Assembly (NCBI RefSeq): GCF_000616095.1
Contig: NZ_BAMS01000003.1
Location: 372,001 to 436,000 of the forward strand
Direction: 5' to 3'
DNA from: Sneathiella glossodoripedis JCM 23214
GTDB lineage: Bacteria; Pseudomonadota; Alphaproteobacteria; Sneathiellales; Sneathiellaceae
DNA: 64,000 bases
Shown: in pieces, positions 30,097 through 38,415 of the stretch
How positions within the stretch are numbered: position 1 is the first letter of the stretch
Layout: each line of letters opens with the position of its first letter
Translations under genes and position numbers: made by a program
The notes under the pieces: generated by a model
Told to the model about the DNA's origin: nothing
Database searches by the model: none
What the model saw: only the letters and a program-made list of their open reading frames with translations

Positions 30097-30996
30097 TTGG
30101 TTTTTATTCGCGGGTATGGGCTTTCTATGTGTTGGCCTCGTTTTGTTTTTCATTGCTATATGAGTCGTAAGAGAGAGTTGTTGTTCTATCGGTTCTCGAA
30201 ACTAAAGGGACTTACGGAAGACAAGTATGCCTTGAACAATACTAACTCCGGGGGGTATCGGGTACTCAAAAAAAGTCTAATAAACAATAAATCTAAAGCC
30301 AGTATTTTTGCGGATATTTATATTTACATCCGGAGGGCAGAAAGTTTACCCGAAAGCTTTGAATTGTATGAGAGAGCAATAGGTGCGTTAAGCACGGGTG
30401 TAATTTTTTCCTCATTTTCGTTAGCGACTGGCCTATTTGATGAAAGTATTTTATCGCAGCTAGGAGTTGTTCTGGTGGGCTGTTTCTGTGGCCCCATTAT
30501 CCTCGCCAATGCCAACTTGCGCTATCAGCGATATAAAAGTCGAAAGTTTGATCAATCTGCGACTGATGTGATCGATTTCCTGCTTCTAGGTGTTGATACA
30601 GGGCTGAGTATTGATAAAGCGCTTTTGCAGTCGAGCGTTGCGATGCGTGAGTTAAAACCTTGGATGTCTAGAGAACTCGAACTGACAAGTAAAGAATTAG
30701 CGGTATTACCTGAACGTGAACAGGCATTTGAAAATCTAATTCAGAGAACGGGGTCGAGTATATTTTCAACTCTTAAAGCGCATATTGTCTATGGCGAAAA
30801 ACATGGGACTGCAATAGGGGCATCATTAAGAGCGGTGGCGGCTGAGGCTAGACAGAACGCGTTGATGGTTGAGCAAGAAAAAGCAAGAAAGCTGCCTGTC
30901 TATTTAAGTATACCGGTTATGTTTTTGATTTTACCGCCTGTCATTATCATTTCTGCAGGACCAAGTATTGTCCAGCTTTCACGTTCCATACCTTAG
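30089..30996 (+). CDS. tadC: Tad pilus platform protein TadC (probable frameshift)
   Basis: This is the second inner-membrane platform protein of the Tad machine. A GTG at 30089, overlapping the tadB stop, begins MNSWFLFAGMGFLCVGLVLFF, a fitting TadC first membrane segment, but that frame stops at about 30163. The frame one base back then continues with YMSRKRELLFYRFSKLKG to the end. One missing base near 30155-30162 joins the two into a 302-residue protein. The core has DVIDFLLLGVDTGLSIDKAL, HIVYGEKHGTAIGASLRAVAAEAR and a final double membrane segment with PVMFLILPPVIII. Confidence 0.82.
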
Positions 30997-31006
30997 TGAG
31001 ATATTG

Positions 31007-31786
31007 ATGAAAACAACTTTCTTAATGCTGGTGATATTATCGATCTTGGGAGGCTGTGCCCATTTCCCGATAGGTTCAGAGACGGAGAATGCAATAGAAG
31101 CTGACCCAATAAAGCTAGCGAGATCTTTAGCTGAGAAAGGGGCCGTTAGGCCCGCGCTAGAGGTTTTGCGAAAGGCGGCAATGGCAAATCCATTAGACCA
31201 CACACTGAAAGCTGAACTCGCATGGTTATATTACAAATCTGAGGAATATGAACGGGCTCATGAAAGCTTTGCGGGATTGCTGGCAAGCGGACACCGGAGC
31301 TGTTTCATACTGACGGGTGCGGGCGTGTCATTGATTAAACTGAATGAACATGCAAAAGCTGTGCTCGTTTTTGAAGAATGTCTTGCGTTGGAAAGTTCTA
31401 ACAAAGAGGCGAGAAATGGGCTTGCGTTCGCTGCTACCTGGATTGGTAATTACAAGCGCGCACAACAATTATATTTTAAGTTGATATTGGATGAACCAGA
31501 AAATCTACATTACCGAAGCAATTACGCTGTTTCTCTGATTTTGGACGGTAAATATCGTGCCGCTGTTCAGGAGTTGTCTGGTTGGATAAGTCACCCTCGG
31601 TCGACTACTCAGCATAGGCAAAATCTTGCATTTTCATACGCAATGCTTGGAAATTGGTCAGCAGCGAGAAGCATGAGCGAAAGAGATTTGCCGCCGTCCT
31701 TAGTGGAACAAAATATGAGTTTCTACCGGTATTTACACAGATCAGGGAATAGAGGTGAAGTGCGTAGTGCTTTGCTAGCACAATGA
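31007..31786 (+). CDS. tadD: TadD-like tetratricopeptide lipoprotein
   Basis: The product is 259 residues from ATG 31007, with lipobox LSILGGC near residue 15. TPR-like repeats follow from about residue 40 (ALEVLRKAAMANPLDHTLKAELAWLYYKSEEYERA and two more). TadD proteins assist secretin or pilus assembly in the periplasm. An earlier in-frame start at 30968 lies inside tadC and lacks the signal peptide at its beginning, so it is not used. It overlaps tadE by 4 bases. Confidence 0.82.
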   Translation: MKTTFLMLVILSILGGCAHFPIGSETENAIEADPIKLARSLAEKGAVRPALEVLRKAAMANPLDHTLKAELAWLYYKSEEYERAHESFAGLLASGHRSCFILTGAGVSLIKLNEHAKAVLVFEECLALESSNKEARNGLAFAATWIGNYKRAQQLYFKLILDEPENLHYRSNYAVSLILDGKYRAAVQELSGWISHPRSTTQHRQNLAFSYAMLGNWSAARSMSERDLPPSLVEQNMSFYRYLHRSGNRGEVRSALLAQ

Positions 31787-32228
31787 GTAACAAGAACTCT
31801 AAATTTCTGAAGCTTATTCGAGAATACAAAGGAAGTGTTACTCTCGAGTTTGCAATTATTTTCCCAGTGTTTGCAATGTTGCTTGTTCTAACATTAGGAC
31901 TAGCAACAATAGTTGCAAAGAAATCCGCATTATTTTGGGCTGCCACAACCGTTTCAATGGGCGTCTCGAAGAATATCAGCATAACACCAGAATTGTTCCG
32001 TAGCCATCTGTTAACTGCTGTGAACACGCGAAGAGTGACCCTGATTGCACCTCAAAATTTACAAGTATTTTATCATTCATTTGAGGGAAATGAAGGATCA
32101 TAGCCTTTCGTGTTGTATGGGATTTCGGCGACAATTTATTCCCGACTTTTGATTTTGTAGACTCATTATACAGCTCGGAGGAGCTTGTCGTTTATTTCCG
32201 TCAAACACAGGGAGCAAATGGTGATTAA
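31783..32228 (+). CDS. tadE: TadE-like pseudopilin (one frameshift)
   Basis: This is a minor pseudopilin with a basic leader and the hydrophobic processing region GSVTLEFAIIFPVFAMLLVL. The frame closes at 32103, but a one-base loss near 32095 (GG instead of GGG) hides a natural extension, IIAFRVVWDFGDNLFPTFDFVDSLYSS..., which ends at 32228. The restored product has 148 residues. It overlaps the next TadE/F gene by 11 bases. This is another example of the homopolymer-loss pattern of the window. Confidence 0.8.
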
Positions 32229-32763
32229 GTCGCTCTATAAATTGATGAAAAATGAAAGTGCGAATGTGGCGGTTGAAGCCGCGGTTATATTTCCAATGAT
32301 TGTTTTATTAATTTTCGTTCTATTAGATTTTAGCCGTTATTACACGGCATCACAAAACCTGAACAACCTATCCGCCACGCTCTCGCGACACCTGGCATCT
32401 TTAAATAAAGTTAGTGAGAATGATCTGCTTTCAGTGCAGGCGTTAATTCATGACAACTCCGCTTCATTGGATCTAAAAATATTCTATCAGATCAAAATTA
32501 TATCTCTAAGTGGTTGGGGTGAAAATGGTGCTGATATTCTAGTGGATACAATCTTGGGTGGTGCAGACTGTGGAAGCGGTATTATCGAACAAGAGCTCAT
32601 AGATAATAAAGTACGTGGTTTCGTGCCTACGCAATATTTTGTTGGTGTTCGTTTTTGTGCAATCCCACAATATCAATCGTTTATCAGTTCCCTCAATTTT
32701 TTGCTTAAAAAGGGAATTTTCGTTGAAACCATCATATATTCGCCACGGACTGGTTGGAAATGA
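32218..32763 (+). CDS. Second TadE/TadF-like pseudopilin
   Basis: The product is 181 residues from ATG 32218. After a short basic leader, ESANVAVEAAVIFPMIVLLIFVLLDFSRYY is the TadE-like cleavage and transmembrane segment. The remaining domain contains cysteines likely paired outside the membrane (GGADCGSG and VRFCAIPQ). TadF is the expected identity by position; E/F assignments are not separable by eye. It overlaps tadG by 4 bases (ATGA). Confidence 0.78.
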   Translation: MVIKSLYKLMKNESANVAVEAAVIFPMIVLLIFVLLDFSRYYTASQNLNNLSATLSRHLASLNKVSENDLLSVQALIHDNSASLDLKIFYQIKIISLSGWGENGADILVDTILGGADCGSGIIEQELIDNKVRGFVPTQYFVGVRFCAIPQYQSFISSLNFLLKKGIFVETIIYSPRTGWK

Positions 32764-33998
32764 GTAATCGGTTACGTGTTCATAAGACTAAACAATTCCT
32801 AAAAGGAGAGGAAGGGGCGCTCGCGGTATGGTTCGCTCTTACATTTGCACTTTTTATTGGTGCTGTTGCTGTAGCAATAGACTTTATGCGTTTTTATGAA
32901 ACGCGGGGAAAGCTTCAGTCTATCGCGGTTTCTGCTGTGCAATTAGTATCGGCTAATTCTTCATATACTGATGGAGAGACACTGAATAAAATGGCTGAAG
33001 ATTTTGTCAATTCGCAGGTTCAATTCCATATAACGTCAGATATAGAACTTAGTGCTTTTTTATTGGAAGAGATTTCAGATACCTCAAAGCATGGCCACAA
33101 GATAACATTGCAGGCCAGTTTGCCCTACACATATATTTCAGTTGTCGGCATTAATCGACAGTTTCAATTTAATGTAGAAGTGAAATCAGAATTTAAGCCA
33201 ACAGAAGCTGATGTGGTATTAGTTTTGGACAATTCAAACGCTTTATTGTCCCAGCCATTGCAAGATACAGTCAATTTCCTTCAGAGCCAATTTAACAAAC
33301 AATCGGGCTTCGGCAATCAATTGCGATTAGGTGTCGTGCCAATGGCATCGGAATTTGTTAACATATCTCCCAATTCCAACTGGACTGATAACCCGGCAAG
33401 TCGTATTGGGTGCGTCAAGCGCAGGAAGGACGTTGCAGGAACTGATTTTACATTACCCGCGGACAATTTATTTCCAGCTTTAAGTAATGCTAACGTGATT
33501 GGTATTCAAAGTACCGAGGCGGAAACTTCAATTAGGAAAGGCCTTAAATGTCCGGCTCTACGCTTACTTCCACTTACTTCGGACTGGGGTCACATTGTAC
33601 GAGAGTTTTCAGTTCCTCAGTTATATCCCAAGTTTATATTAGAGCGTGGCCTGTTATGGGCGGGACGAATGCTTGCTCCAGAATGGGAAGGGGTGTGGCG
33701 AGGACAGTCATCGGTCAAGGGTTCGCCAAATAAACATATTCTTTTATTGTTGGGGACTGAGATAGGGAATGTGCGACAGTCTGCACGAGATTTCGTCCAT
33801 GTGTGTGAATTGCTGGCCTCAAATAGGATGAAACTTTGGGTGTTGGACCTTTCCAATGACGGCGAAAATTTGAACGCCTTTCAGAAATGTAGTGCGCTTG
33901 CAGGTTACAAGTCGGTGCTAAATCAGGAAGAGTTTAGGTCTGCAATCGCAGATTTCAGCCAGATTTTTGCGAATTACAGTATTTCTCACCTCGAATGA
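32760..33998 (+). CDS. tadG: TadG-like protein with von Willebrand A domain
   Basis: The product is 412 residues from ATG 32760. The N-terminal pilin-like segment is GEEGALAVWFALTFALFIGAVAVAIDFMRFYETRGKLQ (the putative Tad domain). A VWA-like domain follows from about residue 155 (EADVVLVLDNSNALLSQPL). The MIDAS-type DxSxS is altered to DNSNA, so metal binding is doubtful. It closes the pilus operon, which ends 20 bases before the convergent DUF1853 gene. Confidence 0.8.
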   Translation: MSNRLRVHKTKQFLKGEEGALAVWFALTFALFIGAVAVAIDFMRFYETRGKLQSIAVSAVQLVSANSSYTDGETLNKMAEDFVNSQVQFHITSDIELSAFLLEEISDTSKHGHKITLQASLPYTYISVVGINRQFQFNVEVKSEFKPTEADVVLVLDNSNALLSQPLQDTVNFLQSQFNKQSGFGNQLRLGVVPMASEFVNISPNSNWTDNPASRIGCVKRRKDVAGTDFTLPADNLFPALSNANVIGIQSTEAETSIRKGLKCPALRLLPLTSDWGHIVREFSVPQLYPKFILERGLLWAGRMLAPEWEGVWRGQSSVKGSPNKHILLLLGTEIGNVRQSARDFVHVCELLASNRMKLWVLDLSNDGENLNAFQKCSALAGYKSVLNQEEFRSAIADFSQIFANYSISHLE

Positions 33999-34017
33999 GG
34001 TTTGACTATGACGAGCT

Positions 34018-34890
34018 TCACCAATCGTCTGGCATAATAAAATGTCTGGCAATTTGCAGAGGAGGGTGAGAGCCGTGCTTGCTGCTTCCAAAGGCAATTA
34101 ATTGAGGTCGTTCGTTCAGATTCACAAGTTTTTCAATTTGCGAATAGTGTGTCAGTTGCTGCCAGTCTGCGTAAACATTTGTTGAAAACCAGTGAAGTTT
34201 AGGTAGGGCAGCAAAGTGAGTGGGCATGTTTTTAAAGTGCCGGGGCAGTTCGCCGACACTAAGCCATATTTCTTTCTGGCAATTGGGGTTTACTCTTGCA
34301 GGTAATTTTATATCGGTTGTATTGGACCGACGTTTATGAAAGAGGACGCCCTTAACAAAAGGAGATGACTTAACAGGTAGCTCTGGTCGAAGATTTAGGG
34401 TTTTAATAGCGTGGTTCACCATTGGCAGTTGGTGATCGAATAGCCGGGTAAATTTGCGTTTAAGGGTATCTTTTTTTAACGGTCCAACCCAACAGCTCTC
34501 TTGGCTTGTATCGTCGGTGTTTGCGTAGAATTTTACGGCAAGCTCCCAATGGTAGTAGACGTCGTTAAACAAAAAAACCAGATCGAGCTCCCCTATGGTG
34601 TTCCCCTCGTTTCTGATTTGGCGATTTTGGGCTATAATTTGAACATCGGGTAAATTCTTTAACCAAAAAGAGACTAGTGTTTCAAAATAACTGCCCAGAT
34701 TATGCCGCTTCATCAACGCAAGGTCATCGAGAATAATTTCTGGATTTTCCTCAAGCCTTTTAAGTAACTGGTTTGTTCCCTTGTGGTTGCGAAAATCCGG
34801 CTCGGGCAGGTTGCGAGTGAGGAATGGGCTCTTAATGACCCAATGAAGATCTTCAACAACGTGAGGTAAGTAATTTTCCAGTTGGCGCAC
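34018..34890 (-). CDS. DUF1853 family protein
   Basis: The product is 290 residues. The GELDLVFLFNDVYYHWELAVKFYAN segment near residue 130 is the diagnostic core of DUF1853 and looks like a PD-(D/E)xK-type nuclease fold (Asp-x-Val ... Glu-x-x-x-Lys). The function is unknown. It follows the TSUP permease gene by 20 bases and probably shares its transcript. Confidence 0.85.
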   Translation of the reverse strand: MRQLENYLPHVVEDLHWVIKSPFLTRNLPEPDFRNHKGTNQLLKRLEENPEIILDDLALMKRHNLGSYFETLVSFWLKNLPDVQIIAQNRQIRNEGNTIGELDLVFLFNDVYYHWELAVKFYANTDDTSQESCWVGPLKKDTLKRKFTRLFDHQLPMVNHAIKTLNLRPELPVKSSPFVKGVLFHKRRSNTTDIKLPARVNPNCQKEIWLSVGELPRHFKNMPTHFAALPKLHWFSTNVYADWQQLTHYSQIEKLVNLNERPQLIAFGSSKHGSHPPLQIARHFIMPDDW

Positions 34891-34910
34891 GAGGGTCTTT
34901 CATTTGGTGA

Positions 34911-35744
34911 TTACGTCATCAGACTATAAAACATTCGAAGTGATGTCAGAAACAGAAAGACCGCAAATGCCAGCTTGAGAAGTTTTGTCTCTATACTATG
35001 TGCAATATGCGCGCCCACTGGAGCAAACAGGATTGTCATTGGAACAATTACAAAAAATCCCAGCATATTAACATAACCGATATTCCCGGGCGGTAAGCCT
35101 GCAGCAGAAAGGCCTGAGTACAAAAACCCAATTGTTCCAGGAAAAGATATGATTAAACCGATTGCCGAAGCGGTTCCGACGGCCTTGCGAATGGGGTAGT
35201 TAAACAATGTCAGGATTGGTACAGTAAAAGTCCCCCCGCCAATTCCCATCATTGCGGAAAACCACCCTATGAATAACGCAAGGAAATCCCGTATGGGGCG
35301 CGGTGGAAGTTGGTTGGCTATATGCGCCCCTTCTGGACGAAAAGCCATATTGGCTGCAACGAGAAGTGCGAGAACCGCAAATACACCAGTCAGTATAGCT
35401 GAATTTACGACCGTTGCCATCCATGTCCCACCCAGAACCCCTAACAGAATAACAGGTCCCCAGGTCTTTAGCAGATCAGTGTCGATCGCTCCTTTTTTAT
35501 AATGAGAGCGGGCAGAGGATATGGAGGTCAGTATTATTGTGGCGAGGGATGTGCCAACCGCCACATGCATTCTGATGTCTTCAGGTACGTTGAAGAAAGG
35601 AAGTACATGGAACAGTACCGGTACAATAACAATGCCTCCACCCACTCCAAGCAGACCAGCCAGAATGCCGCCAAAAATACCGGTGGCAGCTAAAGTAACA
35701 ATCATACCTACGAGAAGAGGTGTGTCGCTGAACAGATCGAGCAT
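34911..35744 (-). CDS. TSUP (TauE/SafE) family membrane permease
   Basis: This is an integral membrane protein of 277 residues with about eight hydrophobic segments. Two family repeats begin with GGILAGLLGVGGGIVIVPVL (near residue 25) and SAMMGIGGGTFTVPILTLF (near residue 165). Members export sulfite, sulfoacetate or other organosulfur anions. No sulfur genes are close, so the substrate is open. It is upstream of the DUF1853 gene. Confidence 0.88.
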   Translation of the reverse strand: MLDLFSDTPLLVGMIVTLAATGIFGGILAGLLGVGGGIVIVPVLFHVLPFFNVPEDIRMHVAVGTSLATIILTSISSARSHYKKGAIDTDLLKTWGPVILLGVLGGTWMATVVNSAILTGVFAVLALLVAANMAFRPEGAHIANQLPPRPIRDFLALFIGWFSAMMGIGGGTFTVPILTLFNYPIRKAVGTASAIGLIISFPGTIGFLYSGLSAAGLPPGNIGYVNMLGFFVIVPMTILFAPVGAHIAHSIETKLLKLAFAVFLFLTSLRMFYSLMT

Positions 35745-35793
35745 GTAATTTACCTTGAATACTAACTACTAAAAATCGCGTTGGCGTGAATGG

Positions 35794-37233
35794 TTATCCT
35801 GTCTTTAATAAGTCCCGAATGACCAGCTCAAGCTTATTGAGTGAATTACATACCTCAACTGTTGTACAGTTAGGTGAAATTTTCCGCATCTCGGAATCGC
35901 CGGAGCCCCAAATATTCTTGCGCTCCGGGTTTAGCCAAATGACACGCTTGGATTTGTTTTTGATTTCTCGCAGAATATCAACTCTTGGGTCTGCGCCGTT
36001 CGACCGACCATCCCCCAGAAAAATGACAGTAGTCCGATTGTCGATTTGATCCATTACCAAGTCCCGGAAATCTTCCATAGCCCGGCCATAGTCTGTCGAT
36101 CGGCCCCCAAAACGTTCAATCGCTTCTGGGATGGCTTCCTCTGGGCCATATCGGTTAAACAGATCTGTGACTTCACCAAGTTCGCCGGAAAATGCGAAAG
36201 AGCGGACATTGGGCAGGACTTCATTCATACTGTAGAGGAACAGCAGTAGAAAACGGGCCACAGCAGCAACTGATCCACTAACGTCACACACGGCAAGAAC
36301 TTTTGGACGGTCTTTCTCTTTCTGTTTCCAGTAAGTTTCAAACATGATCCCGTCGTAGGCAATATTTCGACGCATGGTTTTGCGAATGTCCAAATGCCCG
36401 CGATTTTTTACCTTTCGAACCCGCGAATTCATGTCGGTCAAACGTTTCGCCATTTTACGCACCATTTCGCGCATTACTTTGAAATCACGGTTTTCAATAT
36501 TTGAAAGGCGAACTTTCTTAAGGACTTCCTGACGGAATTCGTTGCTTTTACCAGATGCAGTCAGCGCCAGTTGACGATCAACATAGTCTCGGACAGCTTC
36601 AAACAGTATGTTCAGTCTGCGCTCAAGCTCAGAAGCTTCAGTTTCCCGCTCGTTGCTGCGCCGATCACTAATTTCCTGTGTGATATCCCCAAGCCCCATA
36701 TCTTCCATTATGCGACGAGTGAATAGCCCTCGTTGTGTGGATAGAACTATATTTGATAGCCCCACAGAATCAGCGGATTGGGTAATCGCCATTGTAAGGC
36801 CTGCGCGGTCCGCATTTTCAAGCATCTCAAGCAGGCTGGTTTGGGGAGCACCGTCGCTCCCTTGCTGCCCAGAGGATCCGCCGCCGGCGCCATCTCCACC
36901 GCCTTGCCCTTGGACTGTTTGGTCCAATTGACCAAGTTCCGGAGGAAAATCTTCTGGTGCCGTTGGCGCTTCAATCGGAGCTTCGTTTGAATTTAAGGGA
37001 GTGTCCAGATCGAGTTCGGTATTGAGTGAGAAGAATTGATCAAAGCAGTCATTAAAACTGACAACTTCCTCAGCAGTTTTTGCCATGACTTGACCAAGTG
37101 CCGTTTTAAGCAGGGCGCGGTCCTGATAGCCGATCAGTTCAATTGTACGTGCAGCATCCATTGCTTCGCCAATGGAGACGGGAACATCCGAATAACGCAA
37201 CATCTCTATGAAATCGGCTAAGGGGCGGTTCAT
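35794..37233 (-). CDS. CoxE-like VWA domain protein
   Basis: The product is 479 residues. The first third is low-complexity acidic and glycine-rich (QGQGGGDGAGGGSSGQQGS). A C-terminal VWA domain contains KVLAVCDVSGSVAAVARFLLL near residue 330 and FGGRSTDYGRAMEDF, with conserved Asp and Ser metal ligands. These proteins work with MoxR ATPases as cofactor-insertion or complex-remodelling chaperones, as in CoxDE for carbon monoxide dehydrogenase maturation. It overlaps the preceding MoxR gene by 4 bases. Confidence 0.88.
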   Translation of the reverse strand: MNRPLADFIEMLRYSDVPVSIGEAMDAARTIELIGYQDRALLKTALGQVMAKTAEEVVSFNDCFDQFFSLNTELDLDTPLNSNEAPIEAPTAPEDFPPELGQLDQTVQGQGGGDGAGGGSSGQQGSDGAPQTSLLEMLENADRAGLTMAITQSADSVGLSNIVLSTQRGLFTRRIMEDMGLGDITQEISDRRSNERETEASELERRLNILFEAVRDYVDRQLALTASGKSNEFRQEVLKKVRLSNIENRDFKVMREMVRKMAKRLTDMNSRVRKVKNRGHLDIRKTMRRNIAYDGIMFETYWKQKEKDRPKVLAVCDVSGSVAAVARFLLLFLYSMNEVLPNVRSFAFSGELGEVTDLFNRYGPEEAIPEAIERFGGRSTDYGRAMEDFRDLVMDQIDNRTTVIFLGDGRSNGADPRVDILREIKNKSKRVIWLNPERKNIWGSGDSEMRKISPNCTTVEVCNSLNKLELVIRDLLKTG

Positions 37234-38180
37234 GCGCGGGCAGCTTTCTTTGCAGCAGCTATCATTTTCGGAATTTCAATATCCATATTATCAATGTCGT
37301 CTTCAAATTTTAGAATTATATTGAGGGTGTTACGCACCAGATCAGCATCCAGACTATCAGCATGCAAAAGCATCAGCGTGCGCGCCCAATCAATTGTTTC
37401 ACTAACTGCGGGTAGTTTTTTGAGATCTTGTGTTCGAAGTTGCTGAACAAATTCAACGAGCTGGTCCCGTAAACTGGCGTCAATATCAGGGATTCTAGCT
37501 TGAATAATTTGTTTTTCACGTTTGCTGTCTGGAAAAGGAATGTATAGATGCAGACATCGTCTCTTAAGGGCATCGCCCATCTCACGATTGTTATTGCTTG
37601 TCAGAAATACGACAGGTTTTGTCTTGGCTTTGATGGTTCCAATTTCTGGGACAGTTATTTGATAATCTGACAATATTTCCAGCAGATAAGCCTCAAATTC
37701 GTGATCGGACTTGTCAATTTCGTCTATCAGAAGCACACATTGTTTTTCAGATTTCAAAGCCTGTAGCAACGGCCTTGCTTCCAGGAATTTGTCTGAAAAG
37801 AAGTGGTCGCCAAATTGATGTAATCTGTCAATTGAGGCTTCCAGTCCTTGTGCATCCTCTAGCAAATCTCTCAGTTTTTCTTTGAGAATTTGAGTATACA
37901 GAAGCTGTTTTCCATACTTCCATTCGTATAACGCTTTGGATTCGTCCAGCCCTTCATAGCATTGGAGCCTGATTAAGTCTGTCCCCAACAGTTCCGCAGT
38001 CGCTTTTGCCAATTCGGTTTTGCCAACGCCCGGAGGACCCTCAACCAGAATTGGTTTGTCCAGTTTTTGTGACAAATAAATGGATGTGGCAATATGCTGA
38101 TCGCAGATATAGCCTGCTTTTTCAAAACGTTTTAGTATATCCTCAATTGCCGCCTGCGGCTTTTCATCGATGAATGTCAC
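37230..38180 (-). CDS. MoxR-family AAA+ ATPase
   Basis: The product is 316 residues from GTG 38180. Longer in-frame readings to 38453 run into the promoter of alaS and lack family similarity, so they are rejected. Walker A is VEGPPGVGKTELAKA, Walker B VLLIDEIDKSDHEFEAYL, sensor 1 FLTSNNNREMGDALKRRC. It is coupled with the VWA protein downstream. The pair could serve the molybdenum oxidoreductase at 54.6-57.4 kb, but that is only a guess, since CoxD/E-like pairs occur with other enzymes too. Confidence 0.88.
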   Translation of the reverse strand: MTFIDEKPQAAIEDILKRFEKAGYICDQHIATSIYLSQKLDKPILVEGPPGVGKTELAKATAELLGTDLIRLQCYEGLDESKALYEWKYGKQLLYTQILKEKLRDLLEDAQGLEASIDRLHQFGDHFFSDKFLEARPLLQALKSEKQCVLLIDEIDKSDHEFEAYLLEILSDYQITVPEIGTIKAKTKPVVFLTSNNNREMGDALKRRCLHLYIPFPDSKREKQIIQARIPDIDASLRDQLVEFVQQLRTQDLKKLPAVSETIDWARTLMLLHADSLDADLVRNTLNIILKFEDDIDNMDIEIPKMIAAAKKAARA

Positions 38181-38415
38181 GAGTAATTCCGATTTTCTGA
38201 TTAGGGGCTTTTCGGCCCGATATGTTTTTTGGTTGTTATTCTCTGATACTGTTTCAATAGCAGGAAATAATGGTTTGATCCAGTAGGAGTGGCCTAGATA
38301 CTTGTATCCCGCTGGACACAATCGCGTAGTCACGTTAAAAGGCGTGGTTGAACAGCAGTTTGACTGAGCATGAAAGTAGCCCTTGCCAGATAAATGGCGA
38401 TGGAGAGTGTAGAAA

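Noticed and set aside
32754-33998. Functional metal-binding VWA domain in TadG
   Set aside because: The DxSxS motif is degraded to DNSNA, so I did not claim metal-dependent adhesion.
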